From CAYPTY01 sp964413935 (GTDB lineage: Bacteria; Bacteroidota; Rhodothermia; Balneolales; Balneolaceae): a stretch of DNA of 64,000 nt. Location: the NCBI GenBank assembly GCA_964413935.1, contig CAYPTY010000003.1, positions 109,918 to 173,917 of the forward strand, given 5' to 3'. Each line of letters starts with the position of its first letter. Positions within the stretch are counted from its first letter, which is position 1. Of the stretch, positions 27,205 to 35,624 are shown piece by piece. The position numbers were made by a program, and so were the translations under genes. The notes under the pieces were generated by a model. That model did no database searches and was not told the DNA's origin. It worked only from the letters and a program-made list of their open reading frames with translations.

Positions 27205-27834
27205 TCAGGGATTAATGATTTTTTTCTGAATGCCTTTAGCTACCGCCTCAGATTTGGAATTCACTTCCAGCTTCTTGTAAATATTACGTATGTGATGCCT
27301 GACCCCATCTACAGTAAGGTAGATATGACGGCCTATAGCCGCATAGGACATTCCCTTGGCCAGCAGCTGCAAAATTTCCACCTCTTTTTCACTTAATGTG
27401 AGGCTTTCCCCCTCCTGATGCTGAAAGCTCTCAATCACTTTTCGCGCTATGGAAGGTGAAATAGGTGAGCCTCCTTCGTGTGCATCCCGGATACCTTTAA
27501 TCAGTTGCTCAGGGGTTACTTTTTTCATCAGATAGCCAGCGGCACCCGATTTCAGAGCCGCAAAAATGTGGTTATCATCTTCATGAACGGTAGCCATGAT
27601 GATTGATAGGTCTGCATTTTTTTCCCGGGCCAGCCCAATACATTCTATGCCACTCATTCCGGGCAGGTTGATGTCCAGCAGCAGGATATCGGTTTTCTCG
27701 ATTTTCCCGCTGCTGAGAGCATCCTCACAATTCGAAAACGATCCGGCTACCTGCATGTCTTTTTCGAAGCTGATGAAGGTTTCCCAGCCCTCACGCATAT
27801 AGTCGTTGTCTTCGATTAGTGTTACCCGAATCAT
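27205..27834 (-). CDS. NarL/FixJ-type response regulator
   Basis: The 209-residue protein has a receiver domain (about 1-120) with the acidic pair E8/D9, phospho-acceptor Asp54 in LLLDINLPGMSG and a conserved Lys near 104, and a C-terminal LuxR-type helix-turn-helix (about 143-205: LTLSEKEVEILQLLAKGMSY and VDGVRHHIRNIYKKL). It should be phosphorylated by the sensor kinase encoded just upstream and then bind DNA as a dimer. The gene starts 65 bases after the kinase stop and is flanked by two copies of an 18-bp palindrome, which could be its binding sites. Confidence 0.93.
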   Translation of the reverse strand: MIRVTLIEDNDYMREGWETFISFEKDMQVAGSFSNCEDALSSGKIEKTDILLLDINLPGMSGIECIGLAREKNADLSIIMATVHEDDNHIFAALKSGAAGYLMKKVTPEQLIKGIRDAHEGGSPISPSIARKVIESFQHQEGESLTLSEKEVEILQLLAKGMSYAAIGRHIYLTVDGVRHHIRNIYKKLEVNSKSEAVAKGIQKKIINP

Positions 27835-27882
27835 AGCTCCGTGTTAGTTATTTGCACAGTACGCCAATTTGCTGTCAAATTC

Positions 27883-27900
27883 ACCGCATAGCTATGCGGT
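27883..27900. repeat. 18-bp palindrome, copy 2, between sensor kinase and response regulator
   Basis: ACCGCATAGCTATGCGGT is a perfect 18-bp palindrome that overlaps the sensor kinase stop codon by one base and lies 49 bases upstream of the regulator start. It differs from copy 1 (27185-27202) only at the centre. Confidence 0.6.
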
Positions 27901-30821
27901 TATAGCGGTATTTTGAGGATCCATCGGGTTCCAAAGCCCTCTTCTGACTTTACTTCAACATCCAGGCCCTGCTTTATAGCTCTTTGCCTGATATTACTGA
28001 GTCCATTTCCATCCCGTGCATTCTTCATATCAAAGCCAATCCCATTATCCTGAACCACCACATGCAAAGAGTATCCTACATGTTTCATGCTGATATTAAC
28101 CATATTGGCTTCAGAATGACGCACAACATTGGTGATGATTTCTTTGAACATCAGCCAGAACTGCTGTTTGATTTCCAACCCGGGTTTTTCGGTATCGAAA
28201 TCCTCATCAATATCCATGAAATACTGTATATCCTTACTCTCGAGTACATCTGATGCAAAGCGCCGGCATTTAGCCAGTATCTGTGACCAGTCGTCATTTT
28301 CAGGCTTAATGGCCCATATGATATCGGATATTTTTTCCCGGGCATCCTCAGCACTGCTTGAGATTAATTCAAGATAATGACCCATACTTTGCTTTTGTTT
28401 TCCATTCTTTTCTATGGCCCTGGCGAAGTAGCTGATGCTGCTCAGGGTTGCACTAACCTCATCATGTAAATCACCGGCTATCCGGTTTCGGGTATCCTGC
28501 AGTTTCACGATCATACTGAACCGATACCAGGCTACCCCATAAACAATCGAAGTTGCCAGTAATATAGCCGAACCAATGAACCACCAGGTTGCCCAGTAGG
28601 GTTTTCTTATTTTAAGCAATATGGGTTTGGATTCGGTTCCCCAAATGCCATCCGCATTCGTACCCTGTGCAATAAAAGCATATTCACCGGGCGGGATACT
28701 GGTATACATAGCTATTCGGTTGGGCCCCGCATCAACCCAGCCCTCATCCAGCCCAACCAGTTTATAACGGAAACGCTGTTTATCCGGAGCGATGTAATCA
28801 AGGCTGCTGAAAGTGAATGAGAAAAAATTCTGGAAATACTTCAGCATCAGATTTCGATCGGTTTCCACCATCCCCTGCGATTCCCCAGAGAGTATAAAGT
28901 CCGTAACCACGGTTTTAACACGACTGCTGTTGATGCGGTAATTATCCGGCCGTATTTCGTTGAACCCATTTATTCCACCGAAATAAATATTATGGCTTTC
29001 TGATTTGAAATAGGCCCCTCCATTAAATTCATTGGATTGCAGGCCATCTGAGGTGGAATAATTGGAGAAGGTTCCGGTATTCATATCATATTTGGATATC
29101 CCCCCATTACTGCTGATCCAGAGCTTGTTGCCTTCAGATTCCACAATGCCATACACCACATTATTCGGCAGGCCATCCCGGGTGGTAATCATTCGAAGCG
29201 AGTCCAGTTCAGGAATATATTCTCCCAAACCCTGATAGGATCCTATCCAGATTTTGCCCAGACTGCATCGTACAATACTTTGCACATGATCCGGTTGATC
29301 CAGAAACCGGTTCACCTCGTTGAATCGAATGTCAAACTCATATAAGCCATTGCCTTCTGTTCCAAACCAGATGTGCTCACTGTCTGCCGCAAACAGACTC
29401 AAAATGCGGTCGTTCAACAATTCCGGATACGTATCACCGGTTTGTATGGTCTGAATGAGCCTTCCGTTTTTACTGATTTGATTAAGTCCCTTGTAGGTCC
29501 CCGCCCAGATATATCCGGTAGAATCTTCCAGCAGGGTTAATACTGAATTGTCAGTCAGTCCCTCCTCTTCAGTCAGGCGAAGCAGTACTTGACCATTTTC
29601 ATCCAGCTTGAACAAACCGAGGCCATCGGTTGCGATCCAGAGGTGTTTATCTGAATCGGTCAGCATAGCTATAACGGAGGTTTTACTGAGCTCACTGAAA
29701 AACCCGTTTTTTTTGTTTCTGAGTACCTGCTCAACCGGATCGTATTCACAAATTCCGGCGCGTTCTTTTCCGGCCAGGATTTTGCCATTAAAATCGGTGA
29801 AACTGAGCACTACATCAGGGCTTCCGCTTCCTCGCACAACATCAAACTTATACCGGTAATCGGAGTAGAGGTTTAACCCCGAAGTGTTGGTTCCCAGCCA
29901 CATTGTATTCTGTCGGTCGCGGTAGATGCTGCGAATAGAGTTCTCCGCAAGACTGTAATCATCCTGAATTTCTGATCGGTAAGCTGCGTAGTTTTTGGAT
30001 GCCGGGTCGTATATGAATAAACCATCAGAAGCTGTACCTATCCAGACCCGACCCAATTCATCGTCTTCCATGCTATTCACGGCTGCTAATCCGGGGATGC
30101 GGCTATCCAGTATGAGTCGGCCTCGGTTGAATTCATGCAAATGCCCATTTACTCCTCCTACCCACACATTTCCGGCTTCATCGATCAAAAGGGATCGTAC
30201 CGGATCGTCGAGAAATTTCTTTACCTGATCAAAAGTACTGACACAGTAAAATCCCTGTTCTGTGCCCGCGCAAACATCACCGTTACTTAACAACTCCACA
30301 TCCCAGACGGTAGTACCCTCCAGAAAACGATCTGTAAATCCGGTTTTGGTATTAAAACGGATGAGCCCTTCGTAGCGGCTGCCCATCCAGATTTCATTGC
30401 CCACTCTTTCCAGGCTCAGTAGATTTTCAGATACAATCTCTATCGAATCTTCATCAAACGTACGGTACCGGATGAATTTTTGTCTATCCGGATCCAGATA
30501 GTTGAGTCCCCCTCCATCTGTGGCGATCCACAGGGCATTTGAGGAATCAACCAGAATATCACGAATGGTCTGATGGCTCAGGGAAAACGGATCTTCCGGA
30601 TCAGGCCTGAATATCCGGGTTTTTGCTGCATCATATAGGTTGAGGCCATCCCTTGTGCCAATCCAGATGAAACCGGCTGTATCCTGTTTCACGGTATAAA
30701 CGGTTGACTGGGATAATCCGTCCTCAACTCCGAACTGGCTGAAGCGAATTTGCTGAGCCTTTGCCTGAACACAAAAGAACATCAGCAGAAGAGTAATATA
30801 TTTGCAGCCTGGATGATGCAC
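27900..30821 (-). CDS. Membrane sensor histidine kinase with periplasmic beta-propeller and Y_Y_Y domain
   Basis: The 973-residue protein has a signal peptide (about 1-22), two seven-bladed-type propellers made of two-component regulator repeats such as DTAGFIWIGTRDGLNLYD and DSSNALWIATDGGGLNYLD (about 25-640), a Y_Y_Y domain (about 655-735) and one membrane helix (about 745-768). The cytoplasmic part has a HisKA_3 dimerisation domain with phospho-His786 in DLHDEVSATL and an ATPase domain with N-box IITNVVRHS and G-box DNGIGFD. Such sensors often detect glycans or their breakdown products. Unlike classic hybrid Bacteroides sensors it lacks a fused receiver; the regulator gene follows. The start is a GTG with no in-frame ATG nearby. 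Confidence 0.92.
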   Translation of the reverse strand: MHHPGCKYITLLLMFFCVQAKAQQIRFSQFGVEDGLSQSTVYTVKQDTAGFIWIGTRDGLNLYDAAKTRIFRPDPEDPFSLSHQTIRDILVDSSNALWIATDGGGLNYLDPDRQKFIRYRTFDEDSIEIVSENLLSLERVGNEIWMGSRYEGLIRFNTKTGFTDRFLEGTTVWDVELLSNGDVCAGTEQGFYCVSTFDQVKKFLDDPVRSLLIDEAGNVWVGGVNGHLHEFNRGRLILDSRIPGLAAVNSMEDDELGRVWIGTASDGLFIYDPASKNYAAYRSEIQDDYSLAENSIRSIYRDRQNTMWLGTNTSGLNLYSDYRYKFDVVRGSGSPDVVLSFTDFNGKILAGKERAGICEYDPVEQVLRNKKNGFFSELSKTSVIAMLTDSDKHLWIATDGLGLFKLDENGQVLLRLTEEEGLTDNSVLTLLEDSTGYIWAGTYKGLNQISKNGRLIQTIQTGDTYPELLNDRILSLFAADSEHIWFGTEGNGLYEFDIRFNEVNRFLDQPDHVQSIVRCSLGKIWIGSYQGLGEYIPELDSLRMITTRDGLPNNVVYGIVESEGNKLWISSNGGISKYDMNTGTFSNYSTSDGLQSNEFNGGAYFKSESHNIYFGGINGFNEIRPDNYRINSSRVKTVVTDFILSGESQGMVETDRNLMLKYFQNFFSFTFSSLDYIAPDKQRFRYKLVGLDEGWVDAGPNRIAMYTSIPPGEYAFIAQGTNADGIWGTESKPILLKIRKPYWATWWFIGSAILLATSIVYGVAWYRFSMIVKLQDTRNRIAGDLHDEVSATLSSISYFARAIEKNGKQKQSMGHYLELISSSAEDAREKISDIIWAIKPENDDWSQILAKCRRFASDVLESKDIQYFMDIDEDFDTEKPGLEIKQQFWLMFKEIITNVVRHSEANMVNISMKHVGYSLHVVVQDNGIGFDMKNARDGNGLSNIRQRAIKQGLDVEVKSEEGFGTRWILKIPL

Positions 30822-30846
30822 GATGCTTATCGTTTGATCCCAAAAT

Positions 30847-30874
30847 AAAAAACCCGCTTAAGTTATAAGCGGGT
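30847..30874 (-). terminator. Terminator of the amidohydrolase operon
   Basis: ACCCGCTTA (30852-30860) and TAAGCGGGT (30866-30874) make a perfect 9-bp stem with a 5-base loop. On the minus strand the stem is followed by TTTTTTATTTT. It lies 24 bases after the amidohydrolase stop at 30898. Confidence 0.88.
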
Positions 30875-30897
30875 CTTTACGAATCTTCGGTTATTGG

Positions 30898-32211
30898 TCA
30901 TTCATTGACTGCATCACGGTCCAGAAACTCTTGAAAGAGCTGAGTGTGTCGGCTCACCATCGGAATCTGGTAACCCCGGATAAAAACCTGCTCAATATTG
31001 GTCAGGGGTTCAAAAGGATCTCCATCTGTGATGATGAGGCTGGCATGTTTACCGGCTTCCAGACTGCCCAGTTTGTCGGCCACTCCGAAAGCTTCAGCCG
31101 GATTAATGGTCACAGCTTTGAGCGCTTCTTCGGTACCCATACCATAGGTGGCCGCATAACCAGCATTATAAGGCAGGTTACGGACATTTTCGGTATCCCC
31201 TGATGCAAGCAGAACCTTAACGCCTGCCTCAGCCATCAGCCCCGGATTCTGGTAAGGCCGCTGATAGTTGTCGTAACTCCGTGTGGGTGTATAGAGCGTG
31301 GTTGTGATTACCGGGATGCCGGCTTCAGCAATCTCATCGGCCACACGCCATCCCTCACGAACACCATTCAGGATGAAACGGGCATTTTCCACTTCTGAGA
31401 TCCATTTGAGTGCGTTCAGGATGTCTTTTTCACCATTTACGCTTACAATGATAGGTATCTCACCGTTAACCACATTTCGCATAGCTTCCATGCGTAGGTC
31501 TTTGTCCGGGTGCTCTTTCCCTTTGGATTCAGCTTCAAAAGCCGTCATCATTTCATCATAGAAGATGGCTTTATCCCAGTACTCATTCAGCATTTCGATG
31601 GTTTTATCGTAAGCTTCCTTGATTTCTTTCTCTGAACGCTGATCCCACCAGCCTCTTCGGCCTGATGATGGCCAGGCTACATGCAAACCGGCTTCTTTCA
31701 GAACCGCCATGGAATCCGGTGAATAGCCCCATAGATCAATTAAGGTGGCCTTACCGGCAATTCCGTTGCCTGTGGGTAGAGAAATCACATGCGTTACCCC
31801 ATTTACCCGGGTTACCGGAATGGAGGCCGAATGCGGGTTGATGGCAGTGAAAGCAAGAACGTGGGGATTCATATCCCCTACCTCTTGATTGTCCACGGTG
31901 CGATCAACTGCGCTGATTTCAACCAATCCAAGACTGGTCTGGGCATCCATCAATCCGGGATACACATGCTTTCCAGCTGCATCAATAACGGTATAGCTGT
32001 TATCATAGGTGGCCTCGGTTCCCACATAAGAAATCAGGTTACCGTCAATCAGAACGGTGCCATTTTCGATGACTCCGTTGGTAACGGTATGTACAGTGGC
32101 ATTGGTGATGGCAAACTTACCAAAACCCGGCTTTTCAGTAATCTGAGCTATTGCACTTTGAAGACTGAATGCCAGAAGAAGGGTGAGTAGTGTTTTTCTG
32201 AATAATTTCAT
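30898..32211 (-). CDS. Exported amidohydrolase-fold protein lacking the metal-site histidines
   Basis: The 437-residue protein has a signal peptide (MKLFRKTLLTLLLAFSLQSAIAQ) and the composite-domain pattern of amidohydrolases: TVLIDGNLISYVG, GKHVYPGLMDA and, near the end, VTINPAEAFGVADKLGSLEAGKHA. In the place of the HxH metal motif it has DAQTSLG, and the later His positions read SVNGEKDI and ILNGVREGW, so the usual metal ligands are missing; an ASGDTENV Asp remains. It starts two bases after the stop of the next amidohydrolase gene upstream. A non-catalytic or partner role is likely; an unusual active site is the alternative. Confidence 0.82.
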   Translation of the reverse strand: MKLFRKTLLTLLLAFSLQSAIAQITEKPGFGKFAITNATVHTVTNGVIENGTVLIDGNLISYVGTEATYDNSYTVIDAAGKHVYPGLMDAQTSLGLVEISAVDRTVDNQEVGDMNPHVLAFTAINPHSASIPVTRVNGVTHVISLPTGNGIAGKATLIDLWGYSPDSMAVLKEAGLHVAWPSSGRRGWWDQRSEKEIKEAYDKTIEMLNEYWDKAIFYDEMMTAFEAESKGKEHPDKDLRMEAMRNVVNGEIPIIVSVNGEKDILNALKWISEVENARFILNGVREGWRVADEIAEAGIPVITTTLYTPTRSYDNYQRPYQNPGLMAEAGVKVLLASGDTENVRNLPYNAGYAATYGMGTEEALKAVTINPAEAFGVADKLGSLEAGKHASLIITDGDPFEPLTNIEQVFIRGYQIPMVSRHTQLFQEFLDRDAVNE

Positions 32212-32213
32212 GA

Positions 32214-33614
32214 TTATTTCTCCTGTGCTGCGTTTGCCGTTTCGAAGAGAATGAAAGCTCCTTTCATACAGGAATCTTCCTCTCTTCCTTCTATCACCTC
32301 TTCAAAATTGTGAGCATCGGCAAATTCCGTGTCCGGACTCACCAGAAGACGCATGTCATCAGCGTCCTTTTCCCGGTCGAAGTATTTCTTGCCATCCACA
32401 AAAGTCATTTCATTGATGGAATAGATACTGAGCGGGTGGCCACTCCAGATTCCGAAATCACCGTGCTTGCCTTCCTCCAGGCTTCCGATCTTATCATCCA
32501 CGCCAAGCTGTTTGGCCGGGTTGATGGTGATCATTTTAAGGGCATCATTCTGACTGCTTCCACCATAGTGCACCACTTTGGCAGCTTCATGGTTCAGGTG
32601 ACGAATAAGTTCACCCGAGTCCGAATTAATGGAGTTGGTAACGCCATTTTCATTGAGGATGGTGGCGTTGTAAGCGGTTGAGTAATACACCTCAAACTTA
32701 TAGGCCCACCAGTCAGCAAAGATGGAGGTATAAGCACCATTGGCAGCCAGTTCTTTGGCTACTTTAAAGGCTTCATTGGCATGCTGGAAGGTGTAGTTCT
32801 TAACTCCATAATCCTTGAAAACCCGCATCAGCATGAGAATTTCATCAGCGCGATAGGAATGACAATGCACCAGGATTTCTCCTTCGATGATATCATTGAT
32901 CACATCCAGACGCAGATTTTGGGCCACCGGTACCGGCGGAGTGCCCCGCTTGCGACGGTCATAACGCGCTTTGGCTTCCAGATACTCTTCCCGGTTACGC
33001 TTGTAATCCAGAGCGGCATCAAAAGTCTCGCGGATCACCTGCTCCACACCCATACGGGATCGGGGCATGATACCACGGCCTGAGCCATGTACGCGGGTTG
33101 GGTTTTCACCCAATGCAAACTTGATAGTGCGAGGTGCCCCTTCCAGTTTCATTCCGAACTGGTCGGCTCCGTAACGCAGTTTCAGTGTCTCACCCTGTCC
33201 ACCAATCACATTCGCAGATCCGTGCATCAGGTGGATGCTGGTAACGCCTCCCGCAAGAGCCTGATAGATGCCGATGCGGTTTGGGTCGATCGATTCTTCC
33301 ATGGTCACTTCCGCAGTAACCGGATTGGTCGCTTCATTGATATCAAAGCCATTCAGGTGAGAGTGTGCATCAATGATGCCGGGAAGCACATATTTCCCGG
33401 TAGCGTCGATAACCTCTACCCCACGCGGAGCACTGAGGTCTTTTCCGATGCGGGTGATGATACCATCCTCGACCAGCATATCGGAATTCTCCATATCACC
33501 ATTGGTTACAGTGATGATGGTTGCATTTTTTACCAGTACAGATCCCTTTTCCTGCGCCTGAGCGGCCGGAAAGGTGAAGATCAGTAACAGTATAAATAAG
33601 GTCAGTTTCTTCAT
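32214..33614 (-). CDS. Exported amidohydrolase with complete metal-binding motif
   Basis: The 466-residue protein starts MKKLTLFILLLIFTFPAAQAQ, a clean signal peptide; an upstream in-frame extension to 33755 overlaps the preceding gene and is rejected. It has HxH in PGIIDAHSHLNGF, further ligand candidates in LVHCHSYRADE and FQHANEAF, and an Asp in SINSDSGELIRH, the order expected for amidohydrolases of the imidazolonepropionase/prolidase-like group. The substrate is unknown; a cyclic amide or dipeptide is possible. It is the middle gene of three and the only one with all ligands, so it may be the catalytic member of the set. Confidence 0.87.
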   Translation of the reverse strand: MKKLTLFILLLIFTFPAAQAQEKGSVLVKNATIITVTNGDMENSDMLVEDGIITRIGKDLSAPRGVEVIDATGKYVLPGIIDAHSHLNGFDINEATNPVTAEVTMEESIDPNRIGIYQALAGGVTSIHLMHGSANVIGGQGETLKLRYGADQFGMKLEGAPRTIKFALGENPTRVHGSGRGIMPRSRMGVEQVIRETFDAALDYKRNREEYLEAKARYDRRKRGTPPVPVAQNLRLDVINDIIEGEILVHCHSYRADEILMLMRVFKDYGVKNYTFQHANEAFKVAKELAANGAYTSIFADWWAYKFEVYYSTAYNATILNENGVTNSINSDSGELIRHLNHEAAKVVHYGGSSQNDALKMITINPAKQLGVDDKIGSLEEGKHGDFGIWSGHPLSIYSINEMTFVDGKKYFDREKDADDMRLLVSPDTEFADAHNFEEVIEGREEDSCMKGAFILFETANAAQEK

Positions 33615-33627
33615 GTAGGTCCTCTCA

Positions 33628-34983
33628 TTAAAAATCATGTCGTTTTCCATTGGCAACAACGTGCTTAACCTTGGCTTTTTCATCCAGGATCGGTTTATCC
33701 AGTACCATAAAATTGGCCAGTTTACCTTTCTGTATGGATCCTGCTGCAGCACCAATACCCAGAATGTCTGCCGTATTTTGTGTCATGATGGCAATGAGTT
33801 CATCTGCGCTGAGGTCAGATTCTTCCAGAATGGTCTTTACGTTTTTCTTCAGGTCACTCAGTTTGAGTCCATCGGATGCAAAGCCAACCTTAACTCCGGC
33901 ATCAATCAGTATTTTGGCATTGGCAACCATCTCCAGGTAAGCCTCAAGCTGTCGATCCCGGTAGGCCTGTTCTTCCTCAGAAATGCTTTCCTGGTCCTCT
34001 TCGGATTCTTCAGACTCGTCCTCTGTATCGCCTGCATCATCACTTTTATCTTTTTTGGATGCCGCTTTTTTCTGTTCTGCATACCACTTTGGGGTATCCG
34101 GAAGGTCAAAACTAAGCAGTACAGGAATGTTGCGGCTTCTAAGTTCAGCTGCAGACCGGAATGCTTCCTTTCCGGAAACTACAACAACGTCAAAATTAAA
34201 CTCATCCTTCAGGATCAGCATTTTTTCAATTTCCTCTTTGGTGTCGGCCTTGAAGAAAAGCGGAGTTTCACCCGACATCACATCAAAAAGTTCTTCAAGC
34301 ACCTCATCCCGCTGCGGAGCCGGCATGTTCGGATTGGATTCATAGTAATTGATATGATCCTGCAAAGCGGTAGCATCGTACATGAGCTGTCGGAACCGGG
34401 CCATAACGCCCATCACCGTTCCCGGATATACACCTCTGCTGCGTTGGAACTGAGCCAGCTGGGCTACTTCCTCTTTTAGAAGCAGTTCATCTACCTGTTC
34501 GGTACTCAGATTGAATATTTCAACCTGACCGGGCATCATATTGCCTTCAAAGCCAAGTGCAGCAGTGGTAAAACCAGCCCCCAATAGGCTTTTAAAATCT
34601 TTATGGTTGCCGTCCATCAGTTCAACCGGTTCACGATCAGGCTGAATGCCTGCACGTTCATAACCGGGATTTCCGGGATCGTCGGCGCGGTCAGGGCGCG
34701 GTTGCTGAGGAGCACCCCAGGTTCCGAATCCGTCGATAAAACCGGGCCAGATGTGCATTTTTTCTTCAAATTCGACGGTATATGCATCAAATGGGATATT
34801 GATGCCTGAGCCGAAATCTTCGATGATTCCATCTCTCCAGACTATCGCTGCATTGTCTGTGACGGATCCGTCTGCATTATGGATCATCACATTTTTAAGC
34901 GCATATGCCGGAGACTCCTGTGCGGTTAGCGATGCCGAAATCATCAAGAGCAACGCTACACTGAGAATCTTTTGTAGCTTCAT
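33628..34983 (-). CDS. Exported amidohydrolase-fold protein, degenerate metal site and acidic insert
   Basis: The 451-residue protein has a signal peptide (MKLQKILSVALLLMISASLTAQ) and the amidohydrolase frame: AIVWRDGIIEDFGSG, IWPGFIDGFGTWG and a closing AAAGSIQKGKLANFMVLDKP. The HxH position is FGTWG, without histidine, and no equivalent downstream His can be seen. A very acidic, Lys-containing insert (about residues 312-340, DKSDDAGDTEDESEESEEDQ) is unusual. It is the first gene of the three-gene amidohydrolase operon, 13 bases upstream of the intact paralogue. Confidence 0.8.
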   Translation of the reverse strand: MKLQKILSVALLLMISASLTAQESPAYALKNVMIHNADGSVTDNAAIVWRDGIIEDFGSGINIPFDAYTVEFEEKMHIWPGFIDGFGTWGAPQQPRPDRADDPGNPGYERAGIQPDREPVELMDGNHKDFKSLLGAGFTTAALGFEGNMMPGQVEIFNLSTEQVDELLLKEEVAQLAQFQRSRGVYPGTVMGVMARFRQLMYDATALQDHINYYESNPNMPAPQRDEVLEELFDVMSGETPLFFKADTKEEIEKMLILKDEFNFDVVVVSGKEAFRSAAELRSRNIPVLLSFDLPDTPKWYAEQKKAASKKDKSDDAGDTEDESEESEEDQESISEEEQAYRDRQLEAYLEMVANAKILIDAGVKVGFASDGLKLSDLKKNVKTILEESDLSADELIAIMTQNTADILGIGAAAGSIQKGKLANFMVLDKPILDEKAKVKHVVANGKRHDF

Positions 34984-35074
34984 AGGATGGGATTTGTGAA
35001 TGTTAATCGCCCGAAGTAAAGACTTAATTCACAATTATGAAAGTTGCCCTTGCAAATATTGGTAAAAGGAAGGC

Positions 35075-35620
35075 TTAGTTAAAAAGCCGGGAAAAAGCTT
35101 CAGAACCGGATAGTGCTCCCCAGTATCTGGGATGGCCGTTGAACCCGTTTTCGAGTTGTTCACGTGCTTCTTTTTTATCCAGTTTAAGGCTGATAAAGGC
35201 GCGATAGGTGTTATTATTTTCCTCCAATCGCTGAACAACAGAAGACTGAACAGCCTTGGCGGGCAAGCTTTCTTGGGCCTCAATCAGGATGATGTAATAG
35301 TCCGTGTTTTTTACATCCGCATTACCGGATTCCTCCAGTGAAGAACGTATATCTTCAATGCGTTCACCGAGTTCCCGAAAGAGAATGATGCGGGCCTGTT
35401 CTTCCGCCCCGGATAGTGCGGCAAGTGAATCTGCATCAATGGCGGTTGCGAAAACTGAAAAGGAGGAACTGTCTGCTGCGAAACCTGATGCAGCATACCA
35501 GGATGGAAATATGGATGGTTCAGATTCCTCGGTGACCCCGGTAGTAGCAGATGGTGTAGAACAGGCAAAAAAAACGGTAGCTACAGTGGTCAGGATCAGG
35601 ATTCCCCGGAATAAATGCAT
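35075..35620 (-). CDS. LPP20-like lipoprotein
   Basis: The 181-residue protein has a lipoprotein signal peptide with lipobox FFAC (Cys about residue 20). The mature part has a PSWY motif, a long alpha-helical region (SLAALSGAEEQARIILFREL) and a YRAFISLKLDKKEAREQL segment resembling LPP20-family lipoproteins. The function is unknown. It begins four bases after the HtrA stop, so it belongs to the recO-htrA transcription unit. Confidence 0.65.
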   Translation of the reverse strand: MHLFRGILILTTVATVFFACSTPSATTGVTEESEPSIFPSWYAASGFAADSSSFSVFATAIDADSLAALSGAEEQARIILFRELGERIEDIRSSLEESGNADVKNTDYYIILIEAQESLPAKAVQSSVVQRLEENNNTYRAFISLKLDKKEAREQLENGFNGHPRYWGALSGSEAFSRLFN

Positions 35621-35624
35621 GAAT

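Noticed and set aside
33637..34479. 280-codon open frame on the plus strand opposite an amidohydrolase gene
   Set aside because: It is antisense to a gene with a clear family and signal peptide, and its translation shows no recognisable domain or sensible start context.
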